From the NCBI GenBank assembly GCA_028868825.1, contig JAGWTU010000030.1, positions 1 through 62,749 on the forward strand: a stretch of DNA of 62,749 nt. The letters run 5' to 3'. Positions 36,381-45,196 of this stretch are shown here, piece after piece. The number at the start of each line of letters is the position of its first letter. Position 1 is the stretch's first letter. This DNA is from Burkholderiales bacterium. Its GTDB lineage: Bacteria; Pseudomonadota; Gammaproteobacteria; Burkholderiales; Burkholderiaceae_C. Below the pieces are notes generated by a model that was not told the DNA's origin, searched no databases, and worked only from the letters and a program-made list of their open reading frames with translations. The translations under genes and the position numbers were made by a program.

Positions 36381-37243
36381 TGAACGCGCTAGGCGAGACG
36401 GTGCGCAAGGCACCGCAGGCGGCGACCCAGGGTGCGATCCGCATCGACGACGTCGTCAAGATCTACGACCCCGACGGCTCGGCCGTGATGGCCGTCGACC
36501 ATTGCACGCTCGACATCCCGGCCGGCGAGATCTGCATGATCGTCGGCCCCTCGGGCTGCGGCAAGACGACGCTGCTCAACGCCATCGCCGGCTTCCACAG
36601 CATCACCTCGGGCAGCATCCACCTCGACGGCCAGATGCTCTGCGGCCCCGGCAAGCCGATCGCCGAACCTGGCTCGGACCGCATCGTCGTGTTCCAGAAC
36701 GGCGCCCTGTTCCCGTGGAAGACGAACCTCGAGAACGTCGCCTTCGGCCCGCTGATGCAGGGCAAGATGGGCAAGAAGGCGATCTACGAGAAGGCGCGCC
36801 GGATGATGGCCGACGCCGGCCTCAACGGCACCGAGAACAATTTCCCCGGCGAGGTCTCGTCGGGACTGCGGCGGCGCGTCGAGATCGTGCGCGCGCTGAT
36901 GAACGACCCCAAGGTGCTGCTGTTCGACGAGCCGTACCGCGCGCTCGATTCGCTGACCAAGTCGGTCATGCACGAGGCGCTGCTCGAGGTCTACTACAAG
37001 AACAAGGTCACGATCTTCTTCATCACGCACGACCTGGAGGAGGCGATCTTCCTCGGCCACCGCCTCGTCATCATGACCTCGCGGCCCTGCCGCCCGAAGA
37101 AGATCCTCACCGTCGACATCCCGCACCCGCGCGACTACGGCGTGCTGACGAGTCCGCGCTTCCGCGAACTGATGGAGGAGACGAGTTCGGTCGTCCACGA
37201 AGAGGCGAAGAAATCGTTCGCCTCGGGCGAGAAGGAAGGCTGA
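36380..37243 (+). CDS. ABC transporter ATP-binding protein 1 (degenerate signature)
   Basis: 287 residues, TauB/SsuB type. Walker A G-P-S-G-C-G-K-T at 56-63, Q-loop in V-V-F-Q-N-G, Walker B with D183-E184, and H-loop His217 (I-T-H-D). The signature motif is V-S-S-G-L at 159-163 instead of L-S-G-G-[QM], so it has lost its first Gly. The partner ATPase shows the opposite defect (see findings). The ATG shares one base with the permease stop (TGATG). Confidence 0.9.
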   Translation: MNALGETVRKAPQAATQGAIRIDDVVKIYDPDGSAVMAVDHCTLDIPAGEICMIVGPSGCGKTTLLNAIAGFHSITSGSIHLDGQMLCGPGKPIAEPGSDRIVVFQNGALFPWKTNLENVAFGPLMQGKMGKKAIYEKARRMMADAGLNGTENNFPGEVSSGLRRRVEIVRALMNDPKVLLFDEPYRALDSLTKSVMHEALLEVYYKNKVTIFFITHDLEEAIFLGHRLVIMTSRPCRPKKILTVDIPHPRDYGVLTSPRFRELMEETSSVVHEEAKKSFASGEKEG

Positions 37244-37246
37244 GCG

Positions 37247-38074
37247 ATGGAGACCAAGGCTTTCGTCAAGGTCCGCAAGCAGTTGTTCAGCCGCTCGTTC
37301 GCGCGTGCCTGCATCTCGCTCGTCGTCTTCGTGCTGCTGTGGGAGGCCGGCTCGCGCTCCAAGCAATGGCTGGGCTACCCGCTGCCCTGGATCAGCCATG
37401 TGCCGGCGCCCAGCGGCGTGCTGCGCGTGTGGGCGACGCTGATCGGCGACGCCGGCTACTGGCAGAGCTGGCTGCTGAGCCTGATGCGCGTGCTCGCCGG
37501 CTTCATCGCCGCGATGGTCATCGGCATCCCGCTGGGCCTGCTGATGGCCGTCAGCCGCACCTTCTACGGCCTGAGCTTCCCGAGCTTCGAGCTGCTGCGG
37601 CCGATCCCGCCGCTGGCCTGGGTGCCGATCTCGATCATCTTCTGGCCGACGCAGGAGCTCTCGATCACCTTCGTCACCTTCCTCGGCGCCTTCTTCACCG
37701 TCGTCATCAACGTCGTCGGCGGCGCCAAGTCGATCGACATGCGCTATTTCCAGGCGGCGCAGGCGATGGGCGCCTCGCAATGGGACATCTTCCGCCGCAT
37801 CGTGCTGCCGGGGACGCTGCCGTCGATCGTCGTCGGCTCGTCGGTCGGCATGGGCATCACCTGGAACGTCGTCGTCGCGGCCGAGATGATCTCGGGCGGC
37901 GGCGGCAGCGGCTCGGGCGGCGGGCTCGGCTTCTTCATCTGGAATTCGTATGTCGGCGGCTCGTACGAGCAGATCGTCGTCGGCATGATCAGCATCGGCA
38001 TCGCGGGCTACGCCTGCAGCCAGACCCTGCGTGCGCTCGGCGGTCTGTCGACGCCCTGGCTGCAGAAGCGATGA
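37247..38074 (+). CDS. ABC transporter permease 2
   Basis: 275 residues, TauC/SsuC type with about six membrane segments and the EAA loop A-M-G-A-S-Q-W-D-I-F-R-R-I-V-L-P-G-T-L-P. A Gly/Ser-rich loop (G-G-G-G-S-G-S-G-G-G) interrupts the region after the fifth segment. It carries no CNB domain and should pair with the fused permease as a heterodimer. Confidence 0.88.
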   Translation: METKAFVKVRKQLFSRSFARACISLVVFVLLWEAGSRSKQWLGYPLPWISHVPAPSGVLRVWATLIGDAGYWQSWLLSLMRVLAGFIAAMVIGIPLGLLMAVSRTFYGLSFPSFELLRPIPPLAWVPISIIFWPTQELSITFVTFLGAFFTVVINVVGGAKSIDMRYFQAAQAMGASQWDIFRRIVLPGTLPSIVVGSSVGMGITWNVVVAAEMISGGGGSGSGGGLGFFIWNSYVGGSYEQIVVGMISIGIAGYACSQTLRALGGLSTPWLQKR

Positions 38075-38084
38075 GGGCGCAACG

Positions 38085-38999
38085 ATGAGCATCCCAGGCA
38101 ATGGCACGAACGGCACGAACGGCGCGAAGGCGTCGACGAGCAGCGGCGAGATCCGCGTCGAGGGCGTCTCGAAGTCGTACGGCAGCGCGCAGTTCTCCAA
38201 GACCGTGATCAAGGACTGCTCGTTCACGATCGAGCGCAACAAGCTCACCGTGATGATCGGCCCCTCGGGCTGCGGCAAGAGCACGCTGATCCGCCTGCTC
38301 GCCGGCTTCGAGCGGCCGAGCAGCGGCTCGATCACGATCAACGGCAAGACGGTCAACGGGCCGGGCAAGGACCGGCTCGTCGTCTTCCAGGAATCGGCGC
38401 TGTTCCCGTGGATGACGACCTACGACAACATCATGTACGGACCGCGCGCCCGCGGCGAGGACAACGAGACGACGCGCGCACAGGCCGAATTCCTGCTCGA
38501 GAAGGTCGGCCTGCGGGCATTCCGCAAGAAGTACCCGCCGCAGCTCTCGGGCGGCATGCAGCGGCGCGCCGAGCTGGCGCGGGCGATGATCAACAACCCC
38601 GAGGTGATGATCCTCGATGAACCGTTCCGCGGCCTCGACGCGATGTCCAAGGAACTGATGTGGGAGTACTACGCGGGGCTGTTCGAGGAATCGCACCGCA
38701 CGAACTTCTTCGTCACCACCGACATCGACGAGGCGATCTTCCTCGCCGACCGGCTCATCGTGATGACCAACGTGCCCACGCGCGTGCGCGCCGTGCTCGA
38801 GGTCAACATCCCGCGCCCGCGCCGGCTCGCCAACATATTCGACAATGACGAGGCCAACGCCGTGAAGATGCAGGCGCTGTCGCTGCTGCACCAGGAGGCG
38901 ATGCGCTCGTTCTCCGGCGGCAGCCGCGCCGCGACCGATTTCATCGAAGCCTATGCGCGACGCAACAGCGAACGCGCGTCGCCGGCGAAGCCGACCTGA
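38085..38999 (+). CDS. ABC transporter ATP-binding protein 2 (H-loop His missing)
   Basis: 304 residues. An N-terminal low-complexity tail (G-T-N-G-T-N-G) precedes Walker A G-P-S-G-C-G-K-S (59-66), intact signature L-S-G-G-M (154-158) and Walker B D178-E179. At the H-loop the sequence is V-T-T-D, so the catalytic His is Thr212. Together with ATPase 1 this predicts a heterodimer with one working and one degenerate ATP site. ATG 38085 is 10 bases after the permease stop. Confidence 0.9.
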   Translation: MSIPGNGTNGTNGAKASTSSGEIRVEGVSKSYGSAQFSKTVIKDCSFTIERNKLTVMIGPSGCGKSTLIRLLAGFERPSSGSITINGKTVNGPGKDRLVVFQESALFPWMTTYDNIMYGPRARGEDNETTRAQAEFLLEKVGLRAFRKKYPPQLSGGMQRRAELARAMINNPEVMILDEPFRGLDAMSKELMWEYYAGLFEESHRTNFFVTTDIDEAIFLADRLIVMTNVPTRVRAVLEVNIPRPRRLANIFDNDEANAVKMQALSLLHQEAMRSFSGGSRAATDFIEAYARRNSERASPAKPT

Positions 39000-39052
39000 A
39001 GCCCCCACGAGGCGCGCAAAGCCCTCACAAGACCCAACCAGGAGAATCGAAC

Positions 39053-39907
39053 GTGGCCAAGAAAGTGATCGACATGCGCAGCCGTCCTGCGTTCCTGCAC
39101 GACTTCTACGGCAAGACGCGGGGCACGCCGGAGTTCGAGGTCGTGAAATGGCTGAACGGACGTGTCGGCTCGAAGAACCCCGAGCATTTCACCGCCTCGC
39201 GCGACCTCGAGTCCTTCGTCAAGGAGATCAAGGACACGCGCATCGCGGCCTCGGTCGTCGTCGGCCGCGACACGCCGGGCATCAAGCATTCGAACGACGA
39301 GATCCACGACCTCGTGCGGCGCCACAAGGAGCTCGTGGGCGTCGGCTCGATCGACCCCCACCGCTGGGGCGTGCGCGCCGCCGTGCAGGAGGTCGAACGC
39401 GCCGTCGGCACGCTGGGACTGAAGGCCATCAACGTCGAGCCCGGCTTCGGCAGCCCGCCGCGCCCGGCCGACGACCCGATGCTGTTCCCGATCTACGACG
39501 CCTGCGAGCAGCTCGGCGTGCCGGTGACGATCATGTCGGGGCCCACCGCGCCCAGCCTGGACATGGTGCGCCCGTCGGCGGTGGGGCATGTCGCGAAGGC
39601 CTTCCCCAAGCTCGCCATCGTCTGCTACCACGGCTTCTACCCGTTCGTGAACGAGATCATCGGCGTCGCGCTGCGCTGGGAGAACGTGCACATCGTGCCC
39701 GACATGTACATCTTCGCCCCCGGCGGTTCGCTCTATGTCGAGGCGGCCAACGGCGCCATGCGGCGCCAGATCCTGTTCGGCAGCTCGTATCCGTTCCGCC
39801 CGATGGCGCAGTCGATCAACGACTACCGCACGCTGGGCTTCGACGACGCGGTGATCGACGACGTGATGTACGGCAACGCCAAGCGCCTGCTCGGCGTGAG
39901 CGTCTGA
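39053..39907 (+). CDS. amidohydrolase-related protein lacking metal ligands
   Basis: 284 residues with amidohydrolase_2 (TIM-barrel) character: the start V-I-D-M-R-S-R-P, the strand A-I-N-V-E-P-G-F, H193 in C-Y-H-G-F-Y-P-F and the end I-L-F-G-S-S-Y-P-F. The usual N-terminal H-x-H is R9-S-R11 and the usual late Asp (F-G-S-D-Y-P) is Ser245, so a binuclear or mononuclear metal site looks absent. Its role in the operon is unknown; a non-hydrolytic lyase or binding function is possible. GTG start with AGGAGA upstream. Confidence 0.72.
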   Translation: MAKKVIDMRSRPAFLHDFYGKTRGTPEFEVVKWLNGRVGSKNPEHFTASRDLESFVKEIKDTRIAASVVVGRDTPGIKHSNDEIHDLVRRHKELVGVGSIDPHRWGVRAAVQEVERAVGTLGLKAINVEPGFGSPPRPADDPMLFPIYDACEQLGVPVTIMSGPTAPSLDMVRPSAVGHVAKAFPKLAIVCYHGFYPFVNEIIGVALRWENVHIVPDMYIFAPGGSLYVEAANGAMRRQILFGSSYPFRPMAQSINDYRTLGFDDAVIDDVMYGNAKRLLGVSV

Positions 39908-39945
39908 GCGATGCGGGCGCCCCCACCCGCGTCGTCGATGCCGCC

Positions 39946-42858
39946 ATGAGCATCCCGATCCACGACGCGACGAAGACGGCGCCCGCCGGCGCGCGCGAGG
40001 TCCGCAACACGACCTGCTACATGTGCGCCTGCCGCTGCGGCATCCGCGTGCACCTCGAGGACGGGAAGCTGCGCTACATCGACGGCAACCCCGATCACCC
40101 GCTGAACCAGGGCGTGATCTGCGCCAAGGGTTCGTCGGGGATCATGAAGCAGTACTCGCCGGCCAGGCTGACGCAGCCGCTGCGGCGCAAGCCCGGCAGC
40201 GAGCGCGGCGCCGGCGATTACGAGGCCATCTCGTGGGACGAGGCTTTCGCGCTGCTCGAGGAGCGGCTGGCGAAGATCCGCGCCACCGATCCGAAGCGGT
40301 TCGCGCTCTACACCGGGCGCGACCAGATGCAGGCGATGACGGGGCTGTTCGCGCGCCAGTTCGGCACGCCGAACTACGCCGCGCATGGCGGCTTCTGCTC
40401 GGTGAACATGGCCGCCGGCATGATCTACACGATAGGCGGCTCGTTCTGGGAGTTCGGCGGCCCCGACCTCGACCGCGCGCGCCTGTTCGTGATGATCGGC
40501 ACCGCCGAGGACCACCACAGCAATCCGCTGAAGATCGCGATCAGCAAGTTCAAGCGCGCCGGCGGGCGTTTCGTCTCGATCAACCCGGTGCGCACCGGCT
40601 ATTCGGCGATCGCCGACGAATGGGTGCCGATACGACCGGGCACCGACGGCGCGCTGCTGCTGGCGCTGAACCACGAGCTGATCGCCCACGGCCTGTACGA
40701 CCGCGATTTCCTCGTGCGCTATTCGAACGCCGGCCAGCTCATCGAGGCCGACGAGGCCAGCGACCATTTCGGCCTGCATGTGCGCGACGACGCCAGCCCC
40801 GAACAGAACCCGATGTACCCGCAGAACAAGCTCTGGTGGGACCGCCTGACGGGTCGCGCCGTGCCCACGCACACGAAGGGCGCCGATCCGTCTCTCTACG
40901 GCAGCTACAAGCTCGACGACGGGCGGCTCGTCAAGCCGGCGTTCGAACTGCTGGCCGAGCGCGTCAAGGCCTACACGCCCGAATGGGCCGAGGGCATCAC
41001 CTGCATTCCGGCGGCGACGATCCGCCGCCTGGCGCACGAGATGGGCATGACGGCGCGCGACCAGAAGATCGAATTGCCGATCCCCTGGACCGACTGCTGG
41101 GGCGAAGAACACGAGACCGTCACCGGCAATCCGGTGGCCTTCCACGCCATGCGCGGGCTGGCCGCGCACAGCAACGGCTTTCAGACCATCCGCGCACTGG
41201 CGATCCTGATGTCGCTGCTCGGCACCATCGACCGCCCCGGCGGCTTCCGCCACAAGGCGCCTTTCCCGCGTGCGATACCGCCCAGCGCCAAGCCGCCGAG
41301 CAGCCCGAAGGCGGTGCAGCCGGGCAAGCCGCTGGCCGGCATGCCGCTGGGCTGGCCGGCCTCGCCCGACGACCTGTTCATCGACGACGCAGGCCAGCCG
41401 GTCCGCCTGGACAAGGGCTTCTCGTGGGAGTACCCGCTGTCGGTCCACGGGCTGATGCACAACGCGATCACCAACGCCTGGCGCGGTGACCCGTACCGAA
41501 TAGACACGCTGATGATCTTCATGGCCAATATGGCCTGGAACTCGACGATGAACACGTCCGAGGTCCGCAAGATGCTCAACGACAAGGGCGAGGACGGCGA
41601 GTACAAGATCCCCTTCCTCGTCGTCTGCGACGCCTTCCAGAGCGAGATGACGGGCTACGCCGACCTCGTGCTGCCCGACACCACCTACCTCGAGCGCCAC
41701 GACGTGATGTCGATGCTCGACCGCCCGATCTCCGAATTCGACGGCCCGGTCGATTCGGTGCGCATACCCGTGCTGCCGGTGACGGGCGAGTGCAAGCCTT
41801 TCCAGGAAGTGCTGATCGAGCTCGCCTCGCGGCTGAAGTTTCCGGCCTTCACCGCCGCCGACGGCAGCCGCAAATACCGCGACTACCCCGACTTCATCAC
41901 CCGCCACGAGACCGAGCCGGGTTCGGGCATCGGTTTCCTCGCCGGCTGGCGCGGCGCCGATGGCACGAAGTTCATGAAGGGCGAGCCCAATCCGCGCCAA
42001 TGGGAGATGTACGCGAAGAACAACTGCGTCTTCCATTACAAGCTGCCGCCCAGCTACCAGTACATGCGCAACTGGAACAAGGGCTATATGGAATGGGCGA
42101 TGCGCACGCGGCTGCGGCGCTTCGGCGAGCCGGTGCTGATCCAGCTGTGGAGCGAGGAGCTGCAGAGTTTCCGCCTGGCCGCGCAAGGCAAGCGCGCCGG
42201 CCGCCAGCCGCCTGAGCATCTGCGCGCGCGCATCGAGCGCCACTTCGACCCCCTGCCCTTCTTCAGCCTGCCGCTGGAGGCGCTGGCCACCGACGGGCAG
42301 AAATACCCGCTGGCCGCCGTCACGCAGCGGCCGATGGCGATGTACCACAGCTGGGATTCGCAGAATGCCTGGCTGCGCCAGATCCACGCCCACAACCACC
42401 TGATGGTGAACCCGAAGACGGCGCGCGCCGCCGGCATCGCCGACGACAGCTGGATCTGGGTCGAGTCGCCCTGGGGCAAGGTGCGCTGCGTCTGCCGCTA
42501 CACCGAGGCCGTCGAGCCCGGCACCGTCTGGACCTGGAACGCGATCGGCAAGGCGCAGGGGGCCTGGCAACTCGCCGACGACGCCAACGAATCGCGCCGC
42601 GGCTTTTTGCTCAACCATCTCATCGCCGACGAACTGCCGCACGGCACGGGGCGGGTCTCGAATTCCGACCCCATCACGGGCCAGGCCGGCTGGTACGACG
42701 TGCGCGTGCGCATCTACCCGGCGGGCGCCGACGAGCCGGCCGAAACCTGGCCGCAGTTCGCGCCGCAGAAGAGCCCACCCGGCGTCGCCGGCGGCGCCCG
42801 CCGGCGCTGGCAGGCGTTCTTCGCCGGCCGCCTGCGCAGCGAGGAGGACCCGAAGTGA
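39946..42858 (+). CDS. soeA: sulfite dehydrogenase (quinone) molybdopterin subunit SoeA
   Basis: 970 residues, DMSO-reductase-family molybdoenzyme without a Tat leader, so it faces the cytoplasm. The [4Fe-4S] ligands are C24, C27, C31 and C59. Molybdopterin-family motifs include V-I-C-A-K-G, D-L-V-L-P-D-T-T-Y-L-E-R-H-D and the C-terminal H-N-H-L-M-V-N-P. With the FeS and membrane-anchor genes next to it, it fits SoeABC, which oxidises sulfite to sulfate and feeds quinone. Polysulfide or thiosulfate reductases are related, but the lack of an export signal and the sulfonate context favour SoeA. No ATG lies upstream in the preceding open stretch. Confidence 0.82.
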   Translation: MSIPIHDATKTAPAGAREVRNTTCYMCACRCGIRVHLEDGKLRYIDGNPDHPLNQGVICAKGSSGIMKQYSPARLTQPLRRKPGSERGAGDYEAISWDEAFALLEERLAKIRATDPKRFALYTGRDQMQAMTGLFARQFGTPNYAAHGGFCSVNMAAGMIYTIGGSFWEFGGPDLDRARLFVMIGTAEDHHSNPLKIAISKFKRAGGRFVSINPVRTGYSAIADEWVPIRPGTDGALLLALNHELIAHGLYDRDFLVRYSNAGQLIEADEASDHFGLHVRDDASPEQNPMYPQNKLWWDRLTGRAVPTHTKGADPSLYGSYKLDDGRLVKPAFELLAERVKAYTPEWAEGITCIPAATIRRLAHEMGMTARDQKIELPIPWTDCWGEEHETVTGNPVAFHAMRGLAAHSNGFQTIRALAILMSLLGTIDRPGGFRHKAPFPRAIPPSAKPPSSPKAVQPGKPLAGMPLGWPASPDDLFIDDAGQPVRLDKGFSWEYPLSVHGLMHNAITNAWRGDPYRIDTLMIFMANMAWNSTMNTSEVRKMLNDKGEDGEYKIPFLVVCDAFQSEMTGYADLVLPDTTYLERHDVMSMLDRPISEFDGPVDSVRIPVLPVTGECKPFQEVLIELASRLKFPAFTAADGSRKYRDYPDFITRHETEPGSGIGFLAGWRGADGTKFMKGEPNPRQWEMYAKNNCVFHYKLPPSYQYMRNWNKGYMEWAMRTRLRRFGEPVLIQLWSEELQSFRLAAQGKRAGRQPPEHLRARIERHFDPLPFFSLPLEALATDGQKYPLAAVTQRPMAMYHSWDSQNAWLRQIHAHNHLMVNPKTARAAGIADDSWIWVESPWGKVRCVCRYTEAVEPGTVWTWNAIGKAQGAWQLADDANESRRGFLLNHLIADELPHGTGRVSNSDPITGQAGWYDVRVRIYPAGADEPAETWPQFAPQKSPPGVAGGARRRWQAFFAGRLRSEEDPK

Positions 42859-43586
42859 CACAACTTGCGTTGGTCATCGACCTCAACGTCTGCGTCGGCT
42901 GCCATGCCTGCGTGACGAGCTGCAAGGAATGGAACACCTCGGGTGCGGCCGGCACGATGGCCGACTTCGACCCCTACGGCAAGGACCCGACGGGCACCTT
43001 CTTCAACCGCGTGCAGACCTTCGAGGTGGGCGAATTCCCGAATACGCAGACGGTGCATTTCCCCAAGTCCTGCCACCATTGCGAGGATCCGCCCTGCGTC
43101 CCCGTATGCCCGACCGGCGCTTCGTACAAGCGCAAGGAGGACGGCATCGTGCTCGTCGACTACGACAAGTGCATCGGGTGCAAGTACTGCTCCTGGGCCT
43201 GCCCCTACGGCGTGCGCGAACTCGACGAGCAGCAGAAGGTGATGAAGAAATGCACGTTGTGCGTCGACCGCATCACCGACACGCTGCTGCCCGAGCGCGA
43301 CCGCCAGCCCGCCTGCGTGCTCGCCTGCCCGACGAGCGCGCGCCTGTTCGGCGACGTCCACGACCCCGATTCGGTCGTCTCGCAGGCGATCCGCGACCGC
43401 GGCGGCTATGCGGCAATGCCCGAATGGGGCACGCACCCGGCCAATCATTACCTGCCGCGCCGGCGCACCGAACCCCTCGCCCGCGAGGACCAGCTGCAGC
43501 GCGCCGACAACCCGCTGAAGAAGGACGGCAAGCTGCCACGGCCGCAGCCCGGCGACCCCTCGATCGAGGACGTGACCTCATGGTGA
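42855..43586 (+). CDS. soeB: SoeB iron-sulfur subunit
   Basis: 243 residues, DmsB/PhsB-type ferredoxin. Cysteine groups C-V-G-C-H-A-C-V-T-S-C, C-H-H-C-E-D-P-P-C-V-P-V-C-P, C-I-G-C-K-Y-C-S-W-A-C-P and C-T-L-C with a later C-V-L-A-C-P supply ligands for about four [4Fe-4S] clusters. It carries electrons from SoeA to SoeC. GTG overlaps the soeA stop (GTGA), with GAGGAGG just upstream. Confidence 0.88.
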   Translation: MTQLALVIDLNVCVGCHACVTSCKEWNTSGAAGTMADFDPYGKDPTGTFFNRVQTFEVGEFPNTQTVHFPKSCHHCEDPPCVPVCPTGASYKRKEDGIVLVDYDKCIGCKYCSWACPYGVRELDEQQKVMKKCTLCVDRITDTLLPERDRQPACVLACPTSARLFGDVHDPDSVVSQAIRDRGGYAAMPEWGTHPANHYLPRRRTEPLAREDQLQRADNPLKKDGKLPRPQPGDPSIEDVTSW

Positions 43587-43593
43587 GCGCCGC

Positions 43594-44535
43594 ATGAACC
43601 CCGCGTGGTCGGTCGTCTTCTTCACGACGCTGGCGGGCGCCGGTCAGGGCCTCGTGCTGGCGCTGTTCGAGGCCGAATGGGCACGCCGCGCCGGCTTCAT
43701 GTCCGTCGGCCCCGGGCCGCGCCTGGTCGCCGCCGGCGCGCTGGCCGGCGCGCTGCTGGCCTGCGGCGGCCTGATCTCGTCGTTCCTGCATCTCGGCCGG
43801 CCCGAACGCGCCTGGCGCGCGGCGGCGATGTGGCGCACCTCCTGGCTGTCGCGCGAGGTCATCGTGCTGCCCGGCTTCATCGCGTTGGCCCTGGCCTACG
43901 GCGCGGCACAGATCTGGCTGCCCGAGATCGGTTTCGTCATCGGCGCGGCGGCCACCGTCGCCGCGCTCGTGCTCTTTCTGTGCACCGGGATGATCTACGC
44001 CTGCATCCGCTTCCTGCAGGAATGGGCGAGCCCGCTGACGCCGATCAACTTCACGCTGCTGGGCTGTGCCAACGGCTTCTCGATCGCCGCGGCGATGACG
44101 GCCGCGATGGGCGCCGAGCCGCTGCATTTCTTCGCCGTCGGCGCCATCGGCTTCACCATCGCCGGCCTCGTCGGCCGCGCCGCGGCATGGCGGCGCAATG
44201 CGAGGCGCGTGCCGATGTCGACGCTGCAGACCGCCATCGGCATCACGCACCGGCACATCACCCAGCAAGCGCAGGGCTTCAGCGGCGGCTCGTTCAACAC
44301 GCGCGAGTTCTTCCACGGCCGCAGCGCGGCGGCGATCCGCCTGTGGCGCCGCTTTGCCGTGGTCGGTGCCTTCCTGCTGCCGCTGGCGCTGCTGGTCGCA
44401 GGGTCGGCGCTCGCTTCGGCGTTGCTGCTGGGCGCCGCCGCGGTCATCCAATACGCCGGGCTGCTGGCCGAGCGCTGGCTGTTCTTCGCCGAAGCGAACC
44501 ACCCGCAGAACCTGTATTACCAGCGCGCGGGTTGA
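43594..44535 (+). CDS. soeC: SoeC membrane anchor (DmsC family)
   Basis: 313 residues with about eight membrane segments and the DmsC features S-S-F-L-H-L-G-R-P-E-R-A-W-R-A and a C-terminal A-E-A-N-H-P-Q-N-L-Y-Y. It anchors SoeAB at the inner face of the membrane and hands electrons to quinone. Seven bases separate it from soeB. Confidence 0.88.
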   Translation: MNPAWSVVFFTTLAGAGQGLVLALFEAEWARRAGFMSVGPGPRLVAAGALAGALLACGGLISSFLHLGRPERAWRAAAMWRTSWLSREVIVLPGFIALALAYGAAQIWLPEIGFVIGAAATVAALVLFLCTGMIYACIRFLQEWASPLTPINFTLLGCANGFSIAAAMTAAMGAEPLHFFAVGAIGFTIAGLVGRAAAWRRNARRVPMSTLQTAIGITHRHITQQAQGFSGGSFNTREFFHGRSAAAIRLWRRFAVVGAFLLPLALLVAGSALASALLLGAAAVIQYAGLLAERWLFFAEANHPQNLYYQRAG

Positions 44536-44579
44536 AAAGAAGAAAACAGCCCGTCCCCCTTCGAATTCGAACGAACGAC

Positions 44580-44957
44580 ATGTCCTATCTCGACGACCCC
44601 CGCGTCTATTTCGCTGCCGAGCGAACGCTGCTCGCGTGGCAGCGCACCGCCATCGCGCTGGTCGGCCTGGGCTTCGTCGTCGAGCGTTTCGGACTCTTCA
44701 TGCGCATGCTCGCCGGCGGCAATCCGCTGCACCCCGGCCATGTGCAGACCTCGCTGTTCTTCGGCATCCTGTTCCTGCTCATCGGCGCCGTCATCGCGGC
44801 CTTCGCCGCCTGGCAGTTCAGGCGCTTCCTGCGCGACCTCTCGGAAGCCGAGATACCGCGCGGCCACTCGACCTGGTTCGGACCGGCGACGAACTACGCG
44901 CTGGCGCTCGCCGCGCTGTCGATGGCGACCTGGTTCATCGTCACGTCGAACGGCTGA
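44580..44957 (+). CDS. DUF202/YidH-family membrane protein
   Basis: 125 residues with three membrane helices and the DUF202 start D-D-P-R-V-Y-F-A-A-E-R-T-L-L-A-W-Q-R-T. Function unknown. It is the last gene of the long plus-strand cluster, 44 bases after soeC, so it is probably co-transcribed. ATG at 44580 begins exactly at the domain. Confidence 0.82.
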   Translation: MSYLDDPRVYFAAERTLLAWQRTAIALVGLGFVVERFGLFMRMLAGGNPLHPGHVQTSLFFGILFLLIGAVIAAFAAWQFRRFLRDLSEAEIPRGHSTWFGPATNYALALAALSMATWFIVTSNG

Positions 44958-45157
44958 TGGCGGTGGTGCGCCTCGCCGGGCTGCGCTGACCGGGCGTATC
45001 CATCCCGTCCTGGCCCGAGAAGGCCGTTGACCGCCCCGCAGTGGAAGCCTCCGCTTCGAAGCGGGCGCAGTCGGGCTTCGCCTCTCGGTGTCCTCGAGGC
45101 TCCGTGGGCGACCGGAGCCGAATCACCCCATCCACGAACGCGGTCGGTCGACCGCAG

Positions 45158-45187
45158 TTGACGGATCAATATGATGATCGTAATATT
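45158..45187 (+). promoter_or_regulatory. promoter and operator of the TetR-family gene
   Basis: TTGACG (45158-45163), a 17-base spacer and TAATAT (45181-45186) form a strong sigma-70 promoter. The sequence AATATGATGATCGTAATATT (45168-45187), partly palindromic, covers the spacer and -10 box. Its core AATATGATGATC recurs before the SDR gene at 45816, so this is probably the repressor's own operator. Confidence 0.7.
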
Positions 45188-45196
45188 CGGTCCATC

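Noticed and set aside
39823..42861. 1012-codon open frame antisense to soeA
   Set aside because: Low-complexity R/A/V/H-rich translation with no motif, exactly opposite a clear molybdoenzyme gene.
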